DNA of 64,000 nucleotides from assembly GCF_022682495.2 (NCBI RefSeq), contig NC_071390.1:101750294-101814293 (forward strand), read 5' to 3'. Below, piece by piece: positions 56,143 to 64,000 of this stretch. Each line of letters begins with the position of its first letter. Position 1 is the stretch's first letter. This stretch comes from Desmodus rotundus (Eukaryota > Chordata > Mammalia > Chiroptera > Phyllostomidae). A program made the position numbers and the translations under genes. A model generated the notes under the pieces. The model was not told the origin of the DNA. It saw only the letters and a program-made list of their open reading frames with translations, and did no database searches.

Positions 56143-57129
56143 AGTCTTTTTAGTGAAGTTTCTTGCCTGGGAAGGGAATAGAAAGTGAAATTCCTCAATA
56201 TGCTTGAAAACCCATACTGTTCCATACCCAACGAAGGCATACAAGAGAAAGTCCTCTCAATGCACATGGTCAGCTGCTGGCAAACGGATCAGCTTTCTGC
56301 CTTTGCACCTGGATACTGGACTCCTACCGGCGACCCTCTCTTCCTCTAGGACCTCCTCCACTTCTCAGCCCACTCCCTGATTATTGAGATAATTGTGATC
56401 TTAATCTTTTGGAGTTTCTGATTTCTCAGGCATACATTTTTTAAATTTTGATTATTTTATGGAAATAATGTGTTAATTTACTCAAAACAATGCCTGCTAT
56501 GTAATAGGTGTTCAAAATATCAATACTCTTACCTCCAGCTGTTACTTTATTTTGAAAGTGAATATGTGGTTGAATTGCAGTGATTTGTGTCCTGTTCTCA
56601 TCATTTGTGCCAAATCATCACGGAACAAAATTATATCTATGACTATTGTTTATATACATGCAGAAACTATCAAAATTTCTATATTTTGTGTCTAAAACTC
56701 ATGTAATTTCAGCCATTACAATTTTTGTTGGTTTAGCCTTGTTGGCTGGTTACAACATAAAACACACATACAATACATATTCACAAAAAAACAAATGTTA
56801 CCTAAGTCCACAGGGTGTCTGAATGCACCCAGTTTTCCAAACTTTGGTTGAGGGGGAAATGAGGATACCACACCTGCTGACTTCCTCTGTCCTTTCTTAT
56901 GGAGAAAGTACATGGATTATATACCTGGTTTTAGCTATACATCTTATAGCTCCTTTGCAGTTCCATGGAAAACAAACTAAGATCTCCTTTTGTCTTGGAA
57001 AGTAGACAAGAAATCCCTACTTCACTCATATATCATAGATCTAGACCTAGGAAATACAAAGAGCCAGGCCTAGAAATGCCTTCTGAATTAAGTTTGTACA
57101 AACAGTCACTGGGTACCATGTGATACAGC
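56143..57129. other. unassigned stretch
   Basis: AT-rich, no supported gene. Confidence 0.4.
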
Positions 57130-57900
57130 ATCTGTGGGAGTCTCATTGAAAGATAGTGAGACTACAAATAAAATCAGAAATGAAAGAGTAGGAGTTACAA
57201 TGGACACCACAGAAATACAAAGGATTATACAAGAATACTATGAAAGGCTATATGACATCAAATGGGATAATCTGGAAGCAATAGACAAATTCTTAGAAAT
57301 CTGTGATTTTTCTAGACTGAATCATGAAGAAATTGGAAAACATAAATAGACCAATCAATAGTAGGAAATTGAAACAGCAATGAAAAACCTTCCAAAAAAA
57401 AAAAAAGACCAGGATCAGATGGCTTTACTGGTGAATTCTACCAAACATTCAAAGACAGTATCACAAACTCTTCAAAATCAGTAGAAACTTGCTAGAATTA
57501 ATTCGTTCTGGAAGGCTGTACAAGAAATGATTTGTTCGAAAACCAAATCACACCCGAGAGACGTGGGACTGATTGTACAGGTATCAGCATGAAAGGGTGG
57601 TCAGGACGAGAACTGAAGTTTTGCTGAGGACCAGGTCATTTTGTCCATGAACAGCTTGGCTGAGAATCAAGTTGTTTGATATGGGAGCCATTCCAGAACC
57701 AAGGCTTGACTGTAAAATGAAGACCAGGAAATACTTCCTAATTCATTTTATAAGGCCAACATTATCCTGATACCAAAACCTCGCATGGACAACCCAAAAA
57801 AAAGAAAATTACAGACCAATATACTAATGAACATGGATGCATCAACAAAATATTAGCAAATCAAGTACACAGCAACTGTGTGCAGGAATCTGTTGGATAC
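57130..57900 (+). mobile_element. LINE-1 ORF2 fragments interrupted by a ~230-base insertion
   Basis: The frame at 57134-57346 reads MDTTEIQRIIQEYYERLYD...LEAIDKFLE...RLNHEEIG, which is the ORF2 stretch just before the reverse transcriptase. ORF2 text continues to about 57485 (GACCAGGATCAGATGGCTTT, encoding the DGF-type motif) and resumes at about 57715 (AGACCAGGAAATACTTCC..., CTGATACCAAAACCTCGC) to about 57900. The intervening piece is not L1. Frameshifts and stops make it inert. Confidence 0.8.
57486..57714. mobile_element. unidentified insertion inside L1 ORF2 fragment
   Basis: AATTAATTCGTTCTGGAAGG..., ATGATTTGTTCGAAAACC..., ACGTGGGACTGATTGTACAG..., TTGGCTGAGAATCAAGTTG..., ending GGCTTGACTGTA. 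The text has the flavour of a short DNA-transposon or LTR piece. No clean inverted termini or target duplication were found. Confidence 0.45.
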
Positions 57901-58028
57901 ATCTACTTTGCATTAGTGAAGAAGATTTTACAAGAGAAAATATTTTTGAAATAGATTATAAACCAAAAAATTCTACTTCCATCCTTGTATAAAGTACAGA
58001 GGAAAGTAAGGATCCCACAGGAAGGGCA
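57901..58028. other. short spacer
   Basis: Possibly the last L1-derived text (ACCAAAAAATTCTACTTCC). No gene is seen. Confidence 0.4.
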
Positions 58029-58420
58029 ATTTATTAGTTTGCTGGAGCTGCATAACCAAATACTACTGACTGGGTGGTGTAAATAATAGAAATTTATTTT
58101 CTCAGTTATGGAGGCTAAAAGTCCAAGATCAAGGTTTCATCAGGTTTGCTTTCTTCCGAGGCCTCCCTCCTTGGCTTGCAGATGGCTGCCTCTGACTGTG
58201 TCCTCACACAGCTCTCCCTATGTGTACACATCTGTGTCCTAATATCCTCTTCTTATAAGGACAGCAGGCATATTGGACTAGGGTCCACTCATCTGACCTC
58301 ATTGTACCTTAATTACCTCTTCAAAGACCTTATCTCCAAATATAGTCACATTATGAAGTATTGGGGGTAGGGTTTTCACATATGAATTATATAAGAGGAC
58401 ACAATTCAGCCTATAACACA
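58029..58420 (-). mobile_element. MLT1-type solo LTR, antisense
   Basis: It starts TATTAGTTTGCTGGAGCTGC and ends ACACAATTCAGCCTATAACA, both complements of MLT1 termini. TATTTTCTCAGTTATGGAGG, AGGCCTCCCTCCTTGGCTTG and CTCTTCTTATAAGGACAGC lie in order between. It is less diverged than the copy at 4084. Solo LTR, no retroviral genes. Confidence 0.85.
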
Positions 58421-58986
58421 GACAATTATATTGGGATTATAGTTGGGTACACCTTTGAGGACTTTAAGGAGAGTAATAGTAGTTTTTGTAATTACTGAAG
58501 ATACTGAGCTAAATGAAATCCCAATGGCAAACAGAATGACAGGTTTGGAATCTCGGGTTGGGAGAAAGCTTAGAGTACAGGAAGTTGAGCTTCCTTCTCA
58601 ATCTGGGGATACCTTTTTCAGGATTCCCAGCTCCTTCTGTTTGAACATAACTCATCTATCAAAATCCAATCAGTTGTCCTTGTTCTGCCATCTGAAGGAA
58701 CATAGTTACCACTCTTCAGAGACCAGCATTCAAATATTTTAGGACATTTGTCATTTTCCCAGGACCTTATCTTCTGTAGTCCAACTTCCCCCAAGAATGC
58801 CTTGACATTTTTTATATGCCAAGATATTTAAACATCTTGCCATGACAGTGGTTTTTAAAAGTGTATCCTCTCTAACTGAATTCATACGTTCAATGTTTTT
58901 TTGACTTGGCATTTTTTGAAAAGAGAATTGTGTTTCACACAATTGATTTTTTCCATGTACTTAAAGGTTATCATCAACTAGTAAAA
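58421..58986. other. unassigned stretch
   Basis: A 99-codon frame (58443-58742) shows no domain. No gene is called. Confidence 0.4.
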
Positions 58987-59049
58987 ATATATATATATAT
59001 ATATGTGTGTGTGTATATATGTATATATACACACACACATATATATATA
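58987..59049. repeat. AT/GT microsatellite forming a perfect inverted repeat
   Basis: Arms 58995-59019 and 59024-59048 are 25 bases each, perfectly complementary, with a 4-base loop (TGTA). A TG run in the left arm faces a CA run in the right arm. Flanking TA units extend the run. Confidence 0.92.
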
Positions 59050-59495
59050 ACTAAATTCTCTATAGTACAGAAACACTCCATTCTTAGGACATTTTAACTT
59101 ACAGTTTCATAAATAAAAATAAATGCCATATGGATGGACAGTGTGTAAACTTCGCCTGCCTCCAACAGATGGCACTGAAGATGTACACAGAAATGTTAGT
59201 GTAAATTAGAGCTTTCCAGCTCTTTGTGCCATTTCTGGCACAGGGAGAAAGTGAGAGTATTTTTGTGGGGTAAGTAAACAAGGCTGCAGTGGCTGAAGAC
59301 TAGCCTGGGGGTCACCCGAAGGGTACCCCTGGCTGTCCCAAAGTCTGAGGAGGACTAATATTTTGATACATGATTTAATGCACTTCAGCCCACAGTGTGC
59401 CCTGGTATCTTGGTCAGGAATTTCTGATCTAGGTTATTTTTTTTTACTAATTTGGAATCTATAATAGTTTTATGTTTTTTAAATGTATTTTATTA
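59050..59495. other. unassigned stretch
   Basis: No gene is seen. Confidence 0.4.
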
Positions 59496-59706
59496 GGTTT
59501 TTAAAAGATTTTATTTATTTATTTATAGAGAGAGGGGAAGGGAAGGAGAAAGAAAGGGAGAGAAACATCTACCGGTTGTCTCTCACACACCCCCAACCAG
59601 GCCCCTGACCCACAACCCAGGCGCGTGCTCTGACCGGGAATTGAACTGGTGACCATTCAGTTCCCAGGCCAGTGCTCAATCCACTGAGCCACACTAGCCA
59701 GGGCTT
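59496..59706 (-). mobile_element. VES-type bat SINE (long-body form), antisense
   Basis: AAAGATTTTATTTATTTATT tail complement, GA-rich part, then ACCCACAACCCAGGCGCG, GACCGGGAATTGAACTGG, CACTGAGCCACACTAGCCAGGGC. A diverged AAATGTATTT duplication flanks it. Confidence 0.94.
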
Positions 59707-59931
59707 TAAAATGTATTTATAAATATTAATCCGAACATTTATGTTAGTGCAAGAACAGTAAGAATTTTGAAGATATTTTGAGCAAGAAAGATTTAAAGAT
59801 GATGATAAAAGCAGTGATTTAAAAATGGAAACTCATAAATATACAGTGAAATGGGAAAAACACTTGAAAGTAGAAACAATTCGAAAGTGCAAAAAATAAA
59901 TCATGCCATTGAGTAAATGCCATTTACAATG
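59707..59931. other. short AT-rich spacer
   Basis: No gene is seen. Confidence 0.4.
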
Positions 59932-60278
59932 GACTGAGGCGTGTTACCCCCAAATTTCGTATGAAGCCCTGATTCCTCATCTGACTATATTGGACATGAG
60001 GCCTTTAAGGAGCTAACTGAGGTTAAATGAGGTTATAGGAGTGGAGCCTTGGTCTGACAGATCTTATAAGAGACACCAGAGAGAGACACATCACTCCCTA
60101 CCATGTGATGACATAGTGAGAGGGTGGTCATCTGCAAGCCAGGGAGACAGCTCTCTCCAGAACCTGACCGTGTCGGTACCCTGACCTTGAACTTCCAGTA
60201 TCCAGAACTGTGAGAAATAAATGTTGTTTAAGCCACCCTGTCTGCGGTATTTTGTTTTGGCAGTCCAAGCTAATACAC
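59932..60278 (+). mobile_element. MLT1-type solo LTR
   Basis: It opens with ATGGACTGAGGCGTGTTACCC and closes with GGCAGTCCAAGCTAATACAC, in the sense direction. GAGGTTATAGGAGTGGAGCC, GACCTTGAACTTCCAGTATCC and GAACTGTGAGAAATAAATG (polyadenylation signal) lie between. No internal sequence. Confidence 0.82.
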
Positions 60279-60614
60279 CATTTTTATACAACAAACAATA
60301 ATCAAAGTAATTCACAAAACGGAAACACTGCTGAATGTGTCAAGATGACCAGTGTCAATATCCACCTCCCATTAACCCATTAGGAGGTGGTTCAGTATCT
60401 TAAAGTCCTAAGAAAGCACCGCTACTGTAGGAAGCTAGGGCAATGGCAGGCCCATTCTCACCTGTACCGCATCGACACCAGCGGTGGTGGGGTTTGGGAA
60501 TACACTGCAGCAGCTAAGAGGCTCCCTTATGATCATCAAGAAGAGGCATTTCTTTCTCAATAGACTTTCATATATAAATAAAAGTATGCCATTGGGGCCC
60601 TTGCTACTCAGAGT

Positions 60615-60750
60615 TTGGTCATGGACTAGAAGCAGCAGCATTAGAAATGCAGAATCCCAGGCCTTTCCAAACCTATGAAATCAGAATCTGTATTTTAATA
60701 AGATACTCAAGTGATTCATATGCACATTAAAGTTTGAGAGACACCCCTTT
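60615..60750 (+). mobile_element. MER5A-type hAT element
   Basis: GCATTAGAAATGCAGAATCC, GAAATCAGAATCTGTATTTT, GTGATTCATATGCACATTAA, AGTTTGAGAGACACC. Confidence 0.8.
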
Positions 60751-62329
60751 ACAACTTATATCAGAAAGAAAAAAAAAGGGAGTAAGCTTGGTTTTAAAGC
60801 TGCAGAGAACTGGTTCGTCTTTCTGTTTGGTAGAAATGCAGATGTGGCCTAGGAAGGTAACTTCAACTTACTCTAGACTCGTGAATATTGGGACTTGTAA
60901 ACAACGGAGCTTTCGGAACCTAAACTATTCATAAGTAAAAGTGTCTAAGTTTCAAAAAATAGGTTGTACAGCCCTGCTATCTTCCGAAAACAGAGTGCAG
61001 AGCATAATTTAGTTTCTCTTTGTAATTAAGGGCCAAAGCTATACATATCTGTGTATTGTTTGTATGGAAAAGAATACAATAATTAATAAATAATAAAGCA
61101 AGAATAAACTCTGTTTTGCTTACAACTATAAATTATTTTGCCACCCTGTAATTGGTGCTCGGTAAATATGCATTCCCTTCACTCAATTCCCTTCAAATAC
61201 CAGTTAGAAATCCTCAGCTGGCAGGGGCTTTGCCCTGTTTATCATATTCCCCGTGGAATACATAGGGTTGTTCAACTCGATTGCTTCAGACTGCTGTGCA
61301 TTTTCAGTTCTTCCATTTTTCCAATTTTGTTTTCTTTCTTGTACTTATTCTGCTAATAGTGACTATGGCTCTCAACGTGTTTACATCAACAGCATTTTCT
61401 TCCCCTGCGTTGTGATTTATTCCTAACCTGCTGTGAGCTGTGTAAGTGGATGACTAAGGAAATTACAGTATATTTAAAATAACAGCCAAATATTGTGAAA
61501 ACTTTAGATAATGTCCTGTAAGTGCATGCATTATTGTGCAGAGGTTGGCTCTGTGGTAACTATTTGCCTAATAATCCCATCCTTTCTTTTTTTCTTTTAG
61601 GATCTTAGTTGTGTCATAGACAACTGAGACTTAAATGTCATCAACATAAGTGATCAAATTATTTCTTCGCATCATAATGTAAATGGCGAAACTCAACTTA
61701 GAATGCCTCACTGAAAAATCAAAGATTCACAATGAACAGGAAAAAAAATAATATAGCAAGTTTGTAGGAATAAAAATCAAGAAAAACAAATATAAGATGC
61801 AGAAATGTATCCTCATAGGATCTTTGGGGACAGATATCTTATTTATTGTTGTAACCCTAACCCCTGGCCCAGTAAAAATGCAATGTGTAAATAGAACGGA
61901 TAAAGGAGATGAAAGACGAAAATTATTCCCTCTCAATGGGAGAGGGAAACCTAATAGGGAATACCACTGAAAGGTATGAGGTGCAACAAAGGTTGAATGC
62001 GCAAGCGCAGCTCTGCTCCCTCACTAGCAGTCTGCGTGCAGGTGGGCGTGCCCAGGACACACATGCCACGAGCATCTCCACGTTACCTGGCTGGCAGGCG
62101 CCTAGAGAGGACCACCCGCCACCATCCCTCAATGTGTGGCCTCCTGAGAAAGTGCTCGTCTAGCCAATACAAGTGTTGACACAAAAAATTACCCGTTGGG
62201 TATACACATTGCACAAGAACAAGAATGTTTCCCTTGGAGTGAAACGCGGAAAGGCTGGTCAGGTTAGAGCAGACATGTGAGGTGCTGGGTGAAGCAGGCA
62301 CTGTTATGGCTACCGCTGAGTCCGCTCTG
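60751..62329. other. long stretch without a recognised gene
   Basis: Short frames on both strands at 61909-62301 have no domain. A possible L2-like tail lies at about 61825-61890. No exon structure is seen. Confidence 0.4.
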
Positions 62330-62868
62330 AGCCGTGGGTCCTTTCAGGTAGGAGATCCTGGATGACTGGGCATCCGCTCACCCCCCATGGACCAGCTACC
62401 TATGCCGGGCCCTGCAGTTTAGTGTTTCTCTGCTTCTGAGCCCTCTGCTGCAGTCATCCTTCGCCTGATCTTCAGTCAGGCCAAGAAGTATCCAAGCGTG
62501 ATCCTCTTCGTTGTATTTATTGGAGCAGGAGGTACTAGGGCAGCGCTCAATTCTTACACCTGGCATTGTTCAATACAGATGTCTGTTGGGACAGAGAGAA
62601 TAAACCAGAACCCTGGAACGAACTGGGTCCCAATGATCAATATAAGTTCTACTCAGTGAATGTAAATGACAGCAAACTGAAGAAAGAAGGTCCAGACTTT
62701 TAAATGCAATGTTGCACTATCAAGATGCTTGGAATGAGGTCTTCCAGAAGCCATTCGCTCAATTGTCCACTTTACTAGGATATATTTCTCCTCCAAATGC
62801 ATGAAATCATGTTGGTTATTGTGTTGGGGTTTACACCAATTAATAAGTATGTTAAACTTGAAAAACAA
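62330..62868 (+). pseudogene. NDUFA4: processed pseudogene of NDUFA4
   Basis: NDUFA4 is a small single-pass membrane subunit of mitochondrial cytochrome c oxidase (first assigned to complex I). Leader-like text (62336-62455) is followed by the coding part at 62456-62703. The start ATG is changed to ATC (62456-62458). SQAKKYPS..., [20 protein letters not shown] and YKFYSVN...[10 protein letters not shown] are readable, with TAA at 62701-62703. The coding part is 248 bases against 246 expected, explained by one lost base in the membrane segment near 62554 (a frameshift) and an in-frame three-base gain near 62598. A 3'UTR with TGAAATCATGTTGG-type text follows to an A-rich end near 62868. No introns. 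Not functional. Confidence 0.9.
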
Positions 62869-63329
62869 AAGGTCAAACGTAACTTAAAAACTAGATAATT
62901 TAAAAACTGGCTGAGAAAGATGTGAAGCAAGGTTACAACAGAATAAGAACTGGACTACCATTTTTTGAGATAGAGATGGGTGTTCAGTTGTCTGAGTCTT
63001 CCACAACTTATGTTACAGAGAATGTGTCCTAAGTTGGGGATGACATAGTGGCATGCGGTCACAAGTTGACACAGAAGAATGTCCCTCCTGCACCTGTGGC
63101 AGGAATTAATTTCGAAGATTTCACTTTCCCATTGAACACAGACTTGGTCTTGCCATTTGCCTCAATATTGCCTGTCAATCAGAATTGACACAGGAATGAT
63201 TATATTTGACATTGTTGGTACTTTAATCACACATCTACAAACTATCACTTTCAATGACCAGCAAAAGATTGGAGAGACATCCTGAAGAAAAGGACCACCA
63301 TGTTTCAATATTAAAAAAAAAAAAAAAAA
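62869..63329 (+). other. unassigned segment ending in A16, possible retrocopy
   Basis: The text ends with an A run at 63313-63328 but is not a SINE or a recognised LINE. One frame is almost open from about 62908 to 63186 with two stops (GYNRIRTGLPFFEIEMGV near 62935-62988 and TFPLNTDLVLPFASILPV near 63122-63175). This could be a decayed processed copy of an unidentified transcript, or chance. Confidence 0.35.
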
Positions 63330-63359
63330 GGAAGCAATTGAGCTTAACTTTGCTATTCA

Positions 63360-63510
63360 AAAGCAGTGGCTCTCAAAGTTTCCCGTGGATCAGAATCCTC
63401 TGGAAAGCTGTTGGGTCCCACCTCCAGTGTTCAGTAGATCTGGCGTGGCACCTGAGAATTTGCATTTCAGACACTCTGAGATCCACCATTCTGAAGAACA
63501 CTGGATCATA
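63360..63510 (+). mobile_element. MER5A-type hAT element
   Basis: GCAGTGGCTCTCAAAGTTTC, CCGTGGATCAGAATCCTCTG, CTGAGAATTTGCATTTCAG, CCATTCTGAAGAACACTGG. Confidence 0.8.
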
Positions 63511-63579
63511 TTCTAACTACGTAAAACTGAAAATCCTTTGAAGCAAAATAGTACATCATGTAAATTAACCCACTATAGT

Positions 63580-63810
63580 TTGTAATGAATAGAGCAATGG
63601 TTTGGGAGCTAAATAGAGCTTGGTTTGATCTCTGGTTCTGCCATTACAGGTTCATGATTTTTACTAAGATTACTTGAACTCTATAAGCCTTAGTTTCCTC
63701 ACTGGTAAAATGGAGATAAGAAAAAAATCCCAGTTATTGTGAGGACTAAATGGGAAAAAAACATTACCTAAAATGACTAGCACAGTGCCTGGTACGTGGT
63801 AAGCATTGGA
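63580..63810 (+). mobile_element. MIR SINE
   Basis: GAGCAATGGTTTGGGAGCTA, GATCTCTGGTTCTGCCATTA, TTAGTTTCCTCACTGGTAAA, ATGGAGATAAG, GTGAGGACTAAATGGG, CACAGTGCCTGGTACGTGG. A nearly complete MIR order. Confidence 0.8.
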
Positions 63811-64000
63811 TCCTTCATCCATTTCCTCTTTTTCTTCACTTACGGTAGTCATGGAACGTAAAGCAATAGAGTGAAATAACATTTTCATAAAGGTTGTGGG
63901 ATCTGTCAGGCAAATCATTTTTATAAACTTGCTAGAACAATACAAGGGCCAATTAGTGGACTAGTGGAAGCAGTTAAAGTGATAAAGATTGTGGGGAAGA
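63811..64000. other. unassigned end of window
   Basis: No gene is seen. Confidence 0.4.

Noticed and set aside
5961..59706. tRNA genes suggested by GGTTCAATTCCC-type B boxes
   Set aside because: Each sits in a SINE head. The acceptor stem, anticodon arm and CCA-side pairing are not preserved, so none is a functional tRNA gene.
1..64000. CRISPR array, operon, prophage or other prokaryotic system
   Set aside because: No regularly spaced repeats with unique spacers, no dense coding, and abundant mammalian retrotransposons. The window is vertebrate nuclear DNA.

Overview
The window reads as nuclear DNA of a bat, most likely a yangochiropteran. The main evidence is sixteen copies of a tRNA-derived SINE of the bat VES type. 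Each has a 5' tRNA-like head of the CCCTGGCTGG...GGCTCAG type, a B-box-like GGTTC segment, a CT-rich stretch and an (AATAAA)n tail. Supporting evidence is a bat-type LINE-1, a nearly intact half-LINE (HAL1) element, and old eutherian repeats (MIR, L2, MLT1, MER5A, Tigger, mariner, L1M, HAL1). Base composition is AT-rich, and homopolymers and microsatellites are frequent. Assignment to a bat family is not possible by eye.

No active host protein-coding gene is supported. No multi-exon structure, ribosomal or tRNA gene, or snRNA was recognised. The only long open frame with family support is ORF1 of the HAL1 element. Three host genes are present only as processed pseudogenes: histone H3.3 (H3-3A type, about 4.92-5.94 kb), ribosomal protein S16 (about 37.1-37.5 kb) and NDUFA4 (about 62.3-62.9 kb).

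Layout: 0-10 kb holds a broken L1 abutting a mariner piece, an MLT1 LTR, the H3.3 retrocopy, two SINEs, an L1 3' end, a second MLT1-like LTR, a MIR and a Tigger. 10-26 kb is mostly unassigned sequence with SINEs, a 166-bp direct duplication (17.0 and 18.1 kb) and a large GA tract. 26-34 kb holds a putative LTR with promoter-like boxes on the minus strand, Tigger pieces and L1 3' ends, one of them with CpG-rich patches. 35-37 kb is an old antisense L1 invaded by a SINE and a deleted mariner. 37-39 kb carries the RPS16 pseudogene and an old HAL1. 42.2-43.7 kb is a full-length-looking HAL1 with perfect 15-bp target-site duplications. 44-46 kb is a hAT element split by an LTR-like insertion. 50.5-52.5 kb is the 3' part of an antisense L1. 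57-60.3 kb has L1 ORF2 pieces and two MLT1 LTRs. 62-64 kb has the NDUFA4 pseudogene, MER5A and MIR.

The elements do not work together as a system. The window is a gene-poor, probably intergenic or intronic stretch built by successive retrotransposition. I did not find a convincing undescribed biological system. The observations most worth checking are the HAL1 copy, the local duplication, the minus-strand promoter-like block, the palindromic AT/GT repeat and the unassigned poly(A)-ended segment near 63 kb. Repeat family names come from recognising sequence by eye, without a database search, so subfamily names and edges are approximate.
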